64,000 nt of DNA from Ciceribacter sp. T2.26MG-112.2 (GTDB lineage Bacteria > Pseudomonadota > Alphaproteobacteria > Rhizobiales > Rhizobiaceae), in NCBI RefSeq assembly GCF_900492205.1, contig NZ_UEYQ01000004.1, positions 309,705 to 373,704 of the forward strand. The letters run 5' to 3'. The notes beneath the pieces were generated by a model that saw only the letters and a program-made list of their open reading frames with translations, was not told the DNA's origin and did no database searches. Shown piece by piece: positions 22,714-32,070 of this stretch. Each line of letters opens with the position of its first letter. Positions within the stretch are counted from its first letter, which is position 1. The translations under genes were made by a program, and so were the position numbers.

Positions 22714-23910
22714 ATGTCCGATAACAACGGCCGGATCCCCGTGTCGATCATCACCGGTTTTCTCGGGGCGGGGAAGTCGACGCTTCTCAACCGCATCCTG
22801 AAGGACAAGGCGATGAAGGATGCGGCGGTGATCATCAACGAGTTCGGCGAGGTGGGTATCGACCACATGCTGGTCGAGGCGTCGAATGATTCGATCGTCG
22901 AACTGGCCGATGGTTGCCTGTGCTGCACGGTGCGCGGCGAACTGGTCGACACCCTCGCCGAGCTGTTGGACGGCATGCAGACGGGGAAGCTGAAACCGCT
23001 GTCGCGCGTCGTGATCGAGACCACCGGCCTTGCCGATCCGGCACCCGTCATGCAGTCGGTCATCGGCCATCCGGCACTCTCCCAGTCCTTCGATCTGGAC
23101 GGCGTCATCACCGTTGTCGATATGGTGCACGGCCTCTCGACGCTCGACACCTATCCGGAGGCCGTGCGCCAGGTGGCGGTTGCCGACCGGCTGATCCTCA
23201 GCAAGACCAGGCTTGCCGATCCCGCGACTGCGACTGCGCTGCTTGCCAGGCTTCACGCGCTCAATCCGCGAGCCATCGTTACCGACGGCGACAGGCCGGA
23301 GGCGGGCAGTGCCGCGGTGCTCGCCAATGGTCTCTATGATCCGACCAGCAAGATCCCCGATGTCGATCGCTGGTTGAAGGACGAGGCGCGTGCCGATCAT
23401 GACCATCATCATGCGGCGCATGGCCATGCTCACCACCACCATGCGGACGGGGAGCATTGCGAGATCTGTGGTCACGAGGGGCATGATCACGATCATCACG
23501 CCCAGCACCACCATCACGACGTGAACCGGCATGACGAGCGGATCCGTTCCTATTCCATCGTCCACGACCAGCCGATCGACCCCATGGCGCTGGAGATGTT
23601 CATCGACATCCTGCGCTCCAACCAGGGCGAGAAACTGCTGCGGATGAAGGCGATCGTCGCGCTGACCGATCATCCGGAGCGTCCGCTGGTTCTGCATGGG
23701 GTGCAGTCGATCTTCCATCCGCCGGTGCGGCTCTCCGCCTGGCCGAACCCTGAGGATCGGCGTACTCGTCTGGTGCTGATCACCCGCGATCTCGAGGAAA
23801 GCTATGTTCGCGAGCTTTTCGATGCCTTTACCGGACGGCCGCAGGTCGACCGCCCCGACCGTGCGGCGCTCGAGGACAATCCACTGGCCATTCCGGGTAT
23901 GAAGATCTGA
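22714..23910 (+). CDS. CobW/ZNG1-type GTP-binding metallochaperone
   Basis: A 398-residue G3E P-loop GTPase of the CobW/YjiA/ZigA group, thought to deliver zinc or another metal to target enzymes. The Walker A is GFLGAGKSTLLN (about 11-22), the metal-binding CxCC motif is CLCC (about 69-72) in ADGCLCCTVRGEL, followed by the switch region ETTGLADPAP. A long His-rich linker (23395-23535) carries more than 15 His and a CEICGH motif, then the CobW C-terminal domain. The start at 22714 has GGAG upstream. Its position far from cobST and the histidine loop favour a zinc-related role over cobalt. Confidence 0.9.
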   Translation: MSDNNGRIPVSIITGFLGAGKSTLLNRILKDKAMKDAAVIINEFGEVGIDHMLVEASNDSIVELADGCLCCTVRGELVDTLAELLDGMQTGKLKPLSRVVIETTGLADPAPVMQSVIGHPALSQSFDLDGVITVVDMVHGLSTLDTYPEAVRQVAVADRLILSKTRLADPATATALLARLHALNPRAIVTDGDRPEAGSAAVLANGLYDPTSKIPDVDRWLKDEARADHDHHHAAHGHAHHHHADGEHCEICGHEGHDHDHHAQHHHHDVNRHDERIRSYSIVHDQPIDPMALEMFIDILRSNQGEKLLRMKAIVALTDHPERPLVLHGVQSIFHPPVRLSAWPNPEDRRTRLVLITRDLEESYVRELFDAFTGRPQVDRPDRAALEDNPLAIPGMKI

Positions 23911-23927
23911 GCGGAAGAATGGGCTCT

Positions 23928-24155
23928 TCAGCCCTTGCGAATGCGGAAGCGGTGACCGTTTTCCAGCTTCACGGTCTCGACCAGCGCGTGGCCGTCCTGC
24001 GAGCAGAAATGCGGGACGTCGATCACCGCAAGCGGATCGGTCGTCTCGATGCATAGTTCGTCGCCACGCTGCATGTTCGCCAGCCGGCGACGGGTTTTGA
24101 GAACCGGCAAGGGGCATTTCAGCCCCTTGAGGTCATAGAGGGTAGCGTCGCTCAT
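23928..24155 (-). CDS. tusA: TusA-family sulfur carrier protein
   Basis: A 75-residue TusA/SirA fold protein. The catalytic cysteine lies in the family motif KCPLPVLKT (C14), followed by the beta-alpha sandwich with ETTDPLAVIDVPHFC. It accepts persulfide sulfur and passes it on, for example to tRNA thiolation or sulfur metabolism. Its ATG overlaps the stop of the upstream L,D-transpeptidase gene (ATGA), so both are translated together. It converges with the CobW-type gene 17 bp away. Confidence 0.92.
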   Translation of the reverse strand: MSDATLYDLKGLKCPLPVLKTRRRLANMQRGDELCIETTDPLAVIDVPHFCSQDGHALVETVKLENGHRFRIRKG

Positions 24156-25453
24156 TGCGACTGCCAGATCTTCCAGAAGGGCTTCTTCTTCGTTTCCGCC
24201 GTCTCTACCGGGGCGACCGGTGCGGCCAGCGGATTCGGCTGAGGGACGGGCACCGCCACGGTCTGGCCGGCGGGAGAGGCGGGCGCAGGTGCGGCGGTCG
24301 CCGGTGCGGCTGTCGCTGTGGATTGGGGGGGCGTCGCCTGGGTGGCCGCAGTCGGGACCTGTGCGGCGGCGCTTGCCGGGGCCTGCGGGGCGCCCGCCGG
24401 CTGCACCGCCAGCCGCTCGATCGCTGCCGTCGCGCTCGCCACCGGCCTGGACTGGTTTGCCGCGTCCTCGATCTTCAGCAGCTTGCCCGCTTTCAGCGCC
24501 GAGCCGGTCGGGGCATAGGCCAGATCATGGCCCTTGCGCTGGTTGGCCACCAGCGCCTTGCGCTCGGCCTCGGTCGGATCATACCAGATCTTGCCGTCAT
24601 ACTTCTTCAGCGCCTTGGCATAATCCTTGGAATAGGCGGCATTGTAGGAGGCGAGTGCCGCCTGAAGGGCCGGCGGGGTCGACATCGGCGGACAGGCGGC
24701 GGTCGCGCTCAAGGTTTTGCCGTCCGCAGCCTGCTGGTTAAAGACGTACTTCTTGTCGCAGATGGCGACTTCCGGCGGCCGTTTGGTCACCTCGAAATTG
24801 TCGTAGCCGACTTTCAGCATTTCCCAGAAGGGGTAATGCTGGCTATGGCGATGGCGCGCCATGTTCTCGGCGGTCATGCGGAAGGGGAAGGCCTGCAACT
24901 GGATGGTCTGCTGGCCACCCTTGAAGGCATCGCGGGCGAAGGCGTAGATCTCGAGGATCTGCGCATCCGTCATCGAATAGCAGCCGGACGACGAGCAGGC
25001 GCCGTGGATCATCAGGTTCGTGCCGTTGCGGCCGTTGGACTGGTCGTAGCGGTTGGGAAAGCCGGTATTGATCGCCAGATAATACTTGGAGTTCGGGTTC
25101 AGGTGGTGCGGCGAAAGCGGATAGAAACCTTCCGGCGCCTGCCGGTCGCCCTCTTTCATCTTCGGGCCGAGGCGCCCGGACCAGGCGCAGATCTCGTATT
25201 CCTTGATCTTGTCGAAGCGCCCGTTGGTCTTTGCCTTCCAGATCTCCAGCACGCCCTCTTCCTTGAGGATGCGGATGGCGATCGGCGAGTTTCGATCCAT
25301 GCCCTTGGCCTTCATCTCGGCCAGAATCTTCGAGGGCAGCGGATGTTCGACCTTGTTCGACACCGAGGCCGGGTCGAAGCTGTCCAGCGTATCATTGCAC
25401 CCGGCAAGGGCGGCGACAAAGGTCAGGGCAAGAGCGGTCGATTTCCAGCGCAT
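24152..25453 (-). CDS. YafK-like L,D-transpeptidase lipoprotein
   Basis: A 433-residue envelope protein with lipoprotein signal (lipobox ALAGC, Cys about residue 19) and an L,D-transpeptidase domain of the YafK type. The active-site motif HGACSSSGCYSM (about 149-160) holds the catalytic His and Cys. It would act on peptidoglycan cross-links or lipoprotein attachment. The last 110 residues are a low-complexity Ala/Pro/Thr-rich linker ending in a conserved-looking basic KKKPFWKIW tail. The unusual extended tail may span the periplasm or bind the wall. The gene is coupled to tusA downstream. Confidence 0.85.
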   Translation of the reverse strand: MRWKSTALALTFVAALAGCNDTLDSFDPASVSNKVEHPLPSKILAEMKAKGMDRNSPIAIRILKEEGVLEIWKAKTNGRFDKIKEYEICAWSGRLGPKMKEGDRQAPEGFYPLSPHHLNPNSKYYLAINTGFPNRYDQSNGRNGTNLMIHGACSSSGCYSMTDAQILEIYAFARDAFKGGQQTIQLQAFPFRMTAENMARHRHSQHYPFWEMLKVGYDNFEVTKRPPEVAICDKKYVFNQQAADGKTLSATAACPPMSTPPALQAALASYNAAYSKDYAKALKKYDGKIWYDPTEAERKALVANQRKGHDLAYAPTGSALKAGKLLKIEDAANQSRPVASATAAIERLAVQPAGAPQAPASAAAQVPTAATQATPPQSTATAAPATAAPAPASPAGQTVAVPVPQPNPLAAPVAPVETAETKKKPFWKIWQSQ

Positions 25454-25623
25454 TGCGAAAGGCTCATCTCGAACAGGACAGAAAGGCTTTCGTCAGAAAG
25501 CGGACCTTGTCAGTTTATGATCACAATCTTCACAAATCATAAACCAAGGGCGCGTTTCAAACCGAACTCAATCGCGCCTTAGCCTGCGAAAACAGCAGCA
25601 TTGTGACCTGAAGGCCGCAGCGT

Positions 25624-26577
25624 TCAAAGATTGCGGCCGATGTTGAGGAACTTCTGCCGCCGCTCGGTGCGGAGTTGGTCGCCCGGCTTGGGGGTCAGCT
25701 CGGCAAGCGCGGAAGAGATGACGTCGCCGGCTGCCCTGATCACCATTTGCGGGTCGCGATGCGCGCCGCCGACCGGTTCGGGGATGATGCCGTCGATGAC
25801 GCCGAGGCCCTTCAGGTCCTCGGCCGTGATCTTCATGTTGGTCGCCGCTTCCTTGGCGCGCGTCGAATCGCGCCACAGGATGGAGGCCGCGCCTTCCGGC
25901 GAGATGACCGAATAGATGGCATGTTCCAGCATGTAGACGCGGTTGCCGGTGGCAATGGCGATCGCCCCGCCCGAGCCACCCTCGCCGATCACCACGGAGA
26001 TCATGGGAACCTTGAGCCCAAGGCACATCTCGGTTGAGCGGGCGATGGCCTCCGCCTGGCCGCGCTCTTCCGCGCCGATGCCCGGATAGGCGCCGGCGGT
26101 GTCGACCAGGGTGATGACCGGCAGGCCGAAGCGGTCGGCCATTTCCATCACGCGGATCGCCTTGCGATAGCCTTCCGGACGGGGGCTGCCGAAATTGTGC
26201 TTCAGGCGCGACTTGGTGTCGTTGCCCTTTTCCTGTCCGATCACGGCGACCGGCTGACCGCGGAAGCGGGCGAGGCCGGCCTGGATCGCGGCGTCTTCGG
26301 CAAACTTGCGGTCGCCGGCAAGCGGCGTGAATTCGGTGAACAGCTCGGCGGCATAATCGACGAAATGCGGGCGCTGCGGATGGCGGGCGACCTGCGTCTT
26401 CTGCCAGGCGTTGAGCTTGGAGTAGATTTCCTCCATCGCCTCGCGGGCGCGGGCTTCCAGTCGGCCGATCTCCTCGGACGTGTCGATGCTCTCATCCTCT
26501 TCCGCGAGCTTCTTCAGCTCGTGGATCTTGGCTTCCAGGTCTGAGATGGGCTTTTCGAAGTCGAGATAATTATGCAT
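25624..26577 (-). CDS. accA: Acetyl-CoA carboxylase carboxyltransferase subunit alpha
   Basis: The 317-residue alpha subunit of the carboxyltransferase that makes malonyl-CoA for fatty-acid synthesis. It works with AccD, which is not in this window. N-terminal helical region [18 protein letters not shown], then the crotonase-like core with [47 protein letters not shown] and the oxyanion-hole [12 protein letters not shown]. The length is normal. It is transcribed on the same strand as the xerD gene upstream, with a 63-bp gap. Confidence 0.96.
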   Translation of the reverse strand: MHNYLDFEKPISDLEAKIHELKKLAEEDESIDTSEEIGRLEARAREAMEEIYSKLNAWQKTQVARHPQRPHFVDYAAELFTEFTPLAGDRKFAEDAAIQAGLARFRGQPVAVIGQEKGNDTKSRLKHNFGSPRPEGYRKAIRVMEMADRFGLPVITLVDTAGAYPGIGAEERGQAEAIARSTEMCLGLKVPMISVVIGEGGSGGAIAIATGNRVYMLEHAIYSVISPEGAASILWRDSTRAKEAATNMKITAEDLKGLGVIDGIIPEPVGGAHRDPQMVIRAAGDVISSALAELTPKPGDQLRTERRQKFLNIGRNL

Positions 26578-26640
26578 GAAATCGGGTTCCGATCGTTTTG
26601 CCCTATGCCGTTCGGGCGCTTGGCACCGGTGTCGAGGGCT

Positions 26641-27585
26641 CTAATCAAGGTTTTTGGCCTTTTTTGCAAGAGGGTGATGCGTCTGCACCAGCTCCCGCAG
26701 GCGTTCGTCCAGCACATGCGTATAGATTTGTGTCGTTGAAATGTCGCTGTGGCCAAGCAGTTCCTGCACCACGCGCAAGTCCGCGCCGTTGGCCAGAAGG
26801 TGGCTGGCGAAGGCATGCCGCAGCACGTGCGGCGAGACGCTCGCGGCCGGCAGGCCCGCACGGACTGCCAGATCCTTGAGCTCGCGGGCGAAAACCTGGC
26901 GCGGCAGGTGGCCTTCCTTGCTGGCGGCGGGAAACAGATAAGGACTGTCCTCACGCTCGCCGCGCTCTGCCGCCATCATGGCGCCATAGCGGGAAAGGGC
27001 GGCGATCGCAGCCTTCGACAGCGGCACCAGCCGCTCCTTGTTGCCCTTGCCGCGCACCACGAGGAAGCGGCCTTCCTGGGTCAGCACCTTGGCCGGCAGG
27101 GCGACGAGTTCGCTTACCCGCATGCCGGTGGCATAGAGCAGCTCGATCAGGGCAAGCAGGCGCAGGCGGGCAAACTGGCCGGGTCCCGGCAGGCTCGCCT
27201 CCTCCTCGGCGAGCGAAAGCAGCCTGCCGACCTCGTCGATGCTCAAGAATTTCGGCAGGGGACGCGCCTTTTTCGGCGAGTCGAGGATCGCGGTCGGGTC
27301 GTCGCCGCGCAGCCCCTCGGCGTAGAGGAACTTGTAGAACTGCCGCATGGTGGAAAGCCGCCGCGCCTGCGAGGTCGGCTGGAAGCCGCGTTTGGCGAGG
27401 TCGCCGAGATAGGCGGACAGGTCTTTGCTCTCGGCGGAGCCGAGGCTTACCTTGCGTCCGTTGAGGAAAGAGAAAAGGTCATCGAGGTCGCGCTGGTAGG
27501 ACGAAAGCGTGTTGGCGGCCGCGCCGCGCTCCGCGCTCATCATTTCCAGGAAGGCCTCGACCCGGGCCTGGCTGAGGTCGGCCAA
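26641..27585 (-). CDS. xerD: Tyrosine recombinase XerD
   Basis: A 314-residue chromosome-dimer resolution recombinase that acts with XerC at dif and FtsK. The N-terminal SAM-like domain ([31 protein letters not shown]) is followed by the catalytic domain with R in TGMRVSE, K in [20 protein letters not shown] and the nucleophile Y in QIYTH. A longer frame to 27846 exists, but the TTG at 27585, with GGGAG upstream and the family start [12 protein letters not shown], is the natural start. It begins two bases after the stop of a 58-residue membrane-protein gene, so translation is probably coupled. Confidence 0.93.
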   Translation of the reverse strand: MADLSQARVEAFLEMMSAERGAAANTLSSYQRDLDDLFSFLNGRKVSLGSAESKDLSAYLGDLAKRGFQPTSQARRLSTMRQFYKFLYAEGLRGDDPTAILDSPKKARPLPKFLSIDEVGRLLSLAEEEASLPGPGQFARLRLLALIELLYATGMRVSELVALPAKVLTQEGRFLVVRGKGNKERLVPLSKAAIAALSRYGAMMAAERGEREDSPYLFPAASKEGHLPRQVFARELKDLAVRAGLPAASVSPHVLRHAFASHLLANGADLRVVQELLGHSDISTTQIYTHVLDERLRELVQTHHPLAKKAKNLD

Positions 27586-27587
27586 GG

Positions 27588-27764
27588 CTATCTCCCGGGT
27601 TCCTGGTCCACAGCCTGTTCCGGCGGATTGAGGCGCTCCGAGGGAATGCGCACCGTGACGTCGCGCTCGCGCGGTTCGACGAAGACGACGAGCGACCACA
27701 TCGCCAGGTAGATCATCCCGGCGATCGTGGCGCAGAAGAAGAGAAAGCGAAAGAGCGTCGGCAT
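27588..27764 (-). CDS. Small single-span membrane protein upstream of xerD
   Basis: A 58-residue protein ([20 protein letters not shown]...) with one transmembrane span at about residues 7-31 and a polar C-terminal half ([19 protein letters not shown]) ending DQEPGR. The ATG at 27764 has CGGGA nine bases upstream. The TAG stop leaves only two bases before the xerD TTG. The arrangement, with the ribosome-binding site of xerD inside this gene, indicates a genuine coding frame. It resembles short hypothetical proteins that accompany xerD in rhizobia; the function is unknown. Confidence 0.75.
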   Translation of the reverse strand: MPTLFRFLFFCATIAGMIYLAMWSLVVFVEPRERDVTVRIPSERLNPPEQAVDQEPGR

Positions 27765-27914
27765 CGTTTGGTCCCGAGGGCTTTGAACGGCGCCTTATCT
27801 GGGCGCGCGCCGGAGGCTTTGCAAGGCAGTGTGCCATCGCATTCATTCCAGCGTATGGCTTGACGCTCGCCGCTCATTTGTCAATACCGTTGGGAAACGG
27901 ATGCGAACAGGTCA

Positions 27915-28514
27915 ATGAACGAAACCACATATCCCGTTGCCCCGACATTGGGCGAACGCGCGCGGGCCGCGCTGGGGCGGCGCAATCTGGTTTTCGTCGG
28001 CTTGATGGGCGCCGGCAAGTCGGCCATCGGCCGCATGACCGCCACCCAGCTCGGCCTGCCCTTCATCGACACCGACAACGAGATCGAGCGGGTCTCGCGC
28101 ATGACGATCAGCGAACTCTTCGCGGCCTATGGCGAGGAGGAGTTCCGGGCGCTCGAGACCAGGGTCATCAAGCGGCTGCTGCGGACAGGCCCCCGGGTGA
28201 TCTCCACGGGGGGCGGTGCCTTCATCAACGAGAAGACCCGCAAGCAGATCGAGCGCGGCGGCATTTCGCTGTGGCTGAAGGCCGATCTCGACGTGCTGTG
28301 GGAGCGCGTCAACAAGCGCGACCACCGGCCGCTCCTGAAGACCGAGAACCCCAAGCAGACACTCGAAAACCTGATGAACCAGCGCTACCCGACCTATGCG
28401 CTCGCCGACATGACGATCCAGTCGCGCGACGAGCGCAAGGAGACGATCGTCAGGGAAGTGCTGGAAGCCATTCTCGACTACACCGGTAAAGGCAGCAGAC
28501 ATGAGCAAGACTGA
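27915..28514 (+). CDS. aroK: Shikimate kinase
   Basis: A 199-residue cytosolic kinase phosphorylating shikimate in aromatic amino-acid synthesis. The Walker A is GLMGAGKS (about 29-36) with K35. The substrate residues appear in FIDTDNEIERVSRMTI and FRALETRVI, and the lid region in RPLLKTENPK. The N-terminus is about 20 residues longer than the minimal enzyme (MNETTYPVAPTLGERAR), as in other alphaproteobacteria. It starts at 27915, 150 bp from the divergent small membrane protein, and overlaps aroB by 14 bases. Confidence 0.95.
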   Translation: MNETTYPVAPTLGERARAALGRRNLVFVGLMGAGKSAIGRMTATQLGLPFIDTDNEIERVSRMTISELFAAYGEEEFRALETRVIKRLLRTGPRVISTGGGAFINEKTRKQIERGGISLWLKADLDVLWERVNKRDHRPLLKTENPKQTLENLMNQRYPTYALADMTIQSRDERKETIVREVLEAILDYTGKGSRHEQD

Positions 28515-29628
28515 AAGCGAAGAACGGCTGGTCCATGTGCCGCTCGGCGAGCGCGCCTACGATATCCTGATCGGCCCGGGCCTGATCGGCCGCGCCGGCG
28601 GCGAAATCTCCACCCGCATCAAGGGACGCAAGGCGGCAATCATCACCGATGAGAATGTCGGCGCGATCTACCTCGACCAGCTGATGGACAGCCTGCAGAC
28701 CGACGGCATCGAAGCGGTGTCGCTGTCGCTGCCGCCGGGCGAGAAGACCAAGAGCTTCGACTATCTGACCAAGGTCTGCGACGTCCTGCTCGAAGCCCGC
28801 ATCGAGCGCAATGACGCGGTGATCGCGCTTGGCGGCGGGGTCATCGGGGACCTGACCGGCTTTGCTGCCGGCATCGTGCGGCGCGGCGTGCGCTTCGTCC
28901 AGATCCCGACCTCGCTCCTGTCCCAGGTCGACAGTTCTGTCGGCGGCAAGACCGGTATCAACACCCGTCACGGCAAGAACCTCGTCGGCGTCTTCAATCA
29001 GCCCGACCTGGTGCTGGCCGACACGGATGTCCTCAACACGCTGAGCGAACGCGAATTCCGCGCCGGTTATGCCGAAGTTGCCAAATATGGCCTGATCGAC
29101 AAACCGGATTTCTTTGCCTGGCTCGAGCGCAACTGGCGCGACGTCTTTTCCGGCGGCGCCGCGCGCATCGAAGCGATCGCCACCAGCTGTCAGGCCAAGG
29201 CGGACGTGGTGGTGGCCGACGAGCGCGAGAACGGACGCCGGGCGCTGCTCAATCTCGGTCACACCTTCGGCCATGCGCTGGAGGCGGCGACAGAGTATGA
29301 CAGCAGCCGGCTGGTGCACGGCGAAGGCGTCTCGATCGGCATGGTGCTGGCCCATCGTTTCTCCAACCGCCTCAACCTGCTCGGCGTCGAGGACGTCGCT
29401 CGTGTCGAAGCGCATCTGAAGGCGGTCGGGCTGCCGACCTCGATGGACGAGATCCCCGGAGAACTGCCGTCGACCGAGTTCCTGATGGAGGCGATCGGCC
29501 AGGACAAGAAGGTCAAGGGCGGCAAGCTCACCTTCATTCTCACGCGCGGCATCGGCCAGTCCTTCGTCGCCGACGACGTGCCTGCCTCTGAGGTCTTTGC
29601 CTTCCTGGAGGAAATGCGCGGAGCATGA
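28501..29628 (+). CDS. aroB: 3-dehydroquinate synthase
   Basis: A 375-residue zinc- and NAD-dependent enzyme making 3-dehydroquinate from DAHP in the shikimate pathway. NAD-binding motif ALGGGVIGDLTGFAAG (about 109-124), DSSVGGKTGINTRHGKN, the metal ligands in FRAGYAEVAKYG (E) and LGHTFGHALE (His) and HGEGVSIGM are all present. It overlaps aroK and is followed by an ATGA overlap with the CNNM/CorC gene, so the three form one operon. Confidence 0.96.
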   Translation: MSKTESEERLVHVPLGERAYDILIGPGLIGRAGGEISTRIKGRKAAIITDENVGAIYLDQLMDSLQTDGIEAVSLSLPPGEKTKSFDYLTKVCDVLLEARIERNDAVIALGGGVIGDLTGFAAGIVRRGVRFVQIPTSLLSQVDSSVGGKTGINTRHGKNLVGVFNQPDLVLADTDVLNTLSEREFRAGYAEVAKYGLIDKPDFFAWLERNWRDVFSGGAARIEAIATSCQAKADVVVADERENGRRALLNLGHTFGHALEAATEYDSSRLVHGEGVSIGMVLAHRFSNRLNLLGVEDVARVEAHLKAVGLPTSMDEIPGELPSTEFLMEAIGQDKKVKGGKLTFILTRGIGQSFVADDVPASEVFAFLEEMRGA

Positions 29629-30932
29629 CCATGGACACCCTGTTTTCAGCGCTCGGTGAATACTGGTCCCTGATCCTGGTGATCTTCGCACTGATCGCCG
29701 CGTCCGCCTTTTTTTCCGGCTCCGAGACGGCCCTGACGGCGGCTTCGCGCGCAAGAATGCACAGCCTGTCCAATCAGGGCGACAAGCGCGCCGGCCTGGT
29801 CAGTCTGCTGATCGAGCGGCGCGACCGACTGATCGGTGCGCTGCTGATCGGTAACAATCTCGTCAACATCCTCGCCTCGTCGCTGACCACCAGCCTGTTC
29901 CTGGGTCTATTCGGCGATTCGGGCGTGGCGATCGCCACCCTGGTGATGACCGTCGTTCTCGTCATCTTTTCGGAAGTGCTGCCGAAGAGCTGGGCCATTT
30001 CCTCGCCCGACCGCTTTGCCCTGACCGTGGCGCCGTTCGTTCGTGTCTTCGTCCTTGTCGTCGGTCCGCTGTCGAGCCTGGTCAATTTCATCGTCCGCGG
30101 CTTGCTCGCCATCTTCGGCCTGTCGCTATCGAAGGAGGCGCCGATGCTGTCGGCGCACGAGGAGTTGCGCGGCGCCGTCGATCTGCTCCATCGCGAGGGG
30201 TCCGTGGTCAAGGCAGATCGCGATCGTCTCGGCGGCGTTCTCGATCTTGGCGAGCTCGAGGTCTCCGACATCATGATCCACCGCACCGCGATGCGGGGCG
30301 TCAATGCCGACGATCCGCCGGAAGTGGCGGTGCGTACCGTGCTGGAAAGCCCCTATACCCGCATGCCGCTCTGGCGCGGTTCGACCGACAACATCATCGG
30401 CGTTGTCCATGCCAAGGATCTTCTGCGCGCCCTTGCCGAGCCCAATGTCGAGCCCAACAATCTGGAAATCGTCAAGATCGCCCAGAAGCCGTGGTTCGTG
30501 CCGGACACGACCAATCTCAAGGACCAGCTCGCCGCCTTCCTGCGCCGCAAGGTGCATTTCGCCGTCGTGGTGGACGAGTATGGCGAGGTGCAGGGGATCG
30601 TGACGCTCGAGGACATCATCGAGGAGATCGTCGGCGACATTTCCGACGAGCACGACCTCGAGATCCAGGGCGTTCGGCAGGAGGCCGATGGTTCGATCGT
30701 GGTGGATGGAACGGTGCCCATCCGCGACCTCAATCGCGCGCTCGACTGGAACCTGCCCGACGAGGAGGCGACGACGATCGCCGGTCTCGTCATCCACGAG
30801 TCGAAATCCATTCCCGAGGAACGCCAGGCCTTCACCTTCTACGGCAAGCGCTTCATCGTCATGAAGCGGGAAAAGAACCGCATCACCAAGCTGCGCATAC
30901 GGCCTGCGGAAGAGGCGGACAAGCAGACCTAA
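29625..30932 (+). CDS. CNNM/CorC-type ion transporter (HlyC/CorC family)
   Basis: A 435-residue membrane protein with a CNNM (DUF21) domain (about residues 10-190, three to four hydrophobic segments, motif FFSGSETALTAASRARM), then a pair of CBS domains (about 205-340, including MIHRTAMRGV and VVDEYGEVQGIVTLED), and a C-terminal CorC_HlyC domain. Proteins of this group move or sense Mg/Co ions; the haemolysin name is historical. The ATG overlaps the aroB stop, so expression is tied to the shikimate genes, an arrangement conserved in rhizobia. Confidence 0.9.
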   Translation: MTMDTLFSALGEYWSLILVIFALIAASAFFSGSETALTAASRARMHSLSNQGDKRAGLVSLLIERRDRLIGALLIGNNLVNILASSLTTSLFLGLFGDSGVAIATLVMTVVLVIFSEVLPKSWAISSPDRFALTVAPFVRVFVLVVGPLSSLVNFIVRGLLAIFGLSLSKEAPMLSAHEELRGAVDLLHREGSVVKADRDRLGGVLDLGELEVSDIMIHRTAMRGVNADDPPEVAVRTVLESPYTRMPLWRGSTDNIIGVVHAKDLLRALAEPNVEPNNLEIVKIAQKPWFVPDTTNLKDQLAAFLRRKVHFAVVVDEYGEVQGIVTLEDIIEEIVGDISDEHDLEIQGVRQEADGSIVVDGTVPIRDLNRALDWNLPDEEATTIAGLVIHESKSIPEERQAFTFYGKRFIVMKREKNRITKLRIRPAEEADKQT

Positions 30933-30998
30933 GTAATTTGTCTCCACGCGGGGCGATGGCCGAGCGCGACCGCCCGGTTTTTCGCCTGGCGGGGAGGG

Positions 30999-31280
30999 CT
31001 ACCAACGCGTTTCCTCGCCCGGCGCGGCTGGCTCGATCGCCAGCGCATGCAGGCCCTCGTCGAGCTCGGGCTGCAAAAGCTCGGTAATCGCCCGGTGCCG
31101 CGCCAGGCGGGTCATGCCGGCGAAGGCCTGGGCGACGATCCGCACCCGCATATGGGTGCCCTCGACACCGGCAAAGCCCGGCTGGTGTCCGGCGTGCTGG
31201 GCGCTTTCATCGATGACGGAAAGGCGTTCGGGCGAAAAGGCCTCGCGCAGTTTCGCCTCAATTCTGGTGCTGAGAGACAT
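30999..31280 (-). CDS. bolA: BolA family protein
   Basis: A 93-residue BolA fold protein (MSLSTRIEAKLREAF, then HMRVRIVAQAFAGMTRLARHRAI, then GLHALAIEPAAP). BolA proteins pair with monothiol glutaredoxins and handle Fe-S clusters or affect cell morphology. The helix-turn-helix-like segment and the invariant His in RHRAI are visible. It converges with the CNNM gene and is divergent from the J-domain gene, the same order as in related genomes. Confidence 0.9.
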   Translation of the reverse strand: MSLSTRIEAKLREAFSPERLSVIDESAQHAGHQPGFAGVEGTHMRVRIVAQAFAGMTRLARHRAITELLQPELDEGLHALAIEPAAPGEETRW

Positions 31281-31385
31281 GGCATTCCTTAGCGCTGCGC
31301 CGCCCCGGGCAAAGCCTCACAAAGCCCAGAACAATCCCGTTTGTCAATTCTTGTTGTCGGATGCCGGAGGCACCATAATTACGAG

Positions 31386-32006
31386 ATGAAACTCGACTCA
31401 AAATATTTCGACCGGATCCGCACGCGCCGCAAGCGCGAGCCGGAGCCGGAGAAAGCCGCGCCGACCTGTCAATGGGACGGGTGCGAAAAGCCTGGTGTCC
31501 ATCGTGCTCCCGTCGGCCGCAATGCCGAGGGGCAGTTTTTCCTGTTCTGCTTTGAGCATGTGAAGGAATACAACAAGGGCTACAACTATTTTTCCGGCCT
31601 GTCCGACACCGAGATCGCCCGCTACCAGAAGGAGGCGATCACCGGCCATCGCCCGACCTGGACGGTCGGCGTCAACAAGGCGGCGAAATCGAGCCCGCTG
31701 CATTCGACCATGCGATCCGGATCGGCGGCATCCCAGGCCCGCATCAAGGACCCGTTCGGCTTCGTCAAGCAGGGCGGCGGCACGCGCGCCCAGCCGCAGG
31801 CGCGCAAACTGAAGAGCCTGGAGGCCAAGGCGCTCGATACGCTCGGCCTTGCGGCGAATTGTAGCGCCCCGGAAATCAAGAGCCGCTACAAGGAGCTTGT
31901 AAAAAAACACCATCCGGATGCAAATGGCGGAGACAGGGGCTCGGAAGAGCGTTTTCGCGCTGTCATTCAGGCGTATCAATTGTTAAAGCAGGCAGGTTTC
32001 TGTTAA
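31386..32006 (+). CDS. C-terminal J-domain protein
   Basis: A 206-residue protein. The N-terminal 90 residues have a possible metal site ([15 protein letters not shown], then [16 protein letters not shown]), followed by a linker rich in Gly and Ser, and a C-terminal J domain (about 145-206) with [20 protein letters not shown] and the HPD motif in [10 protein letters not shown]. It would stimulate a DnaK-type chaperone. The architecture, zinc-like N-terminus with J domain at the end, is the one found just upstream of cobS in rhizobia. The start is ATG 31386 with ACGAG ahead. Confidence 0.85.
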   Translation: MKLDSKYFDRIRTRRKREPEPEKAAPTCQWDGCEKPGVHRAPVGRNAEGQFFLFCFEHVKEYNKGYNYFSGLSDTEIARYQKEAITGHRPTWTVGVNKAAKSSPLHSTMRSGSAASQARIKDPFGFVKQGGGTRAQPQARKLKSLEAKALDTLGLAANCSAPEIKSRYKELVKKHHPDANGGDRGSEERFRAVIQAYQLLKQAGFC

Positions 32007-32070
32007 TCGCTGGTGCCTGCAGCGCGCTATATTTGGAAGGCCGGTCGGTGTCGCCCGGCATGGAGAGACG

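Noticed and set aside
22624..24117. Open frame of 497 codons on the minus strand opposite the CobW-type gene
   Set aside because: His/Asp/Arg-rich composition mirrors the plus-strand gene; no domain or start signal.
24155..25582. Open frame of 475 codons on the plus strand opposite the L,D-transpeptidase gene
   Set aside because: Gly/Arg/Leu-rich shadow of the true gene; no recognisable family.
26641..27585. xerD as a second mobile-element integrase
   Set aside because: Its sequence and the accA/aroK context are those of the housekeeping XerD; no repeats flank it.
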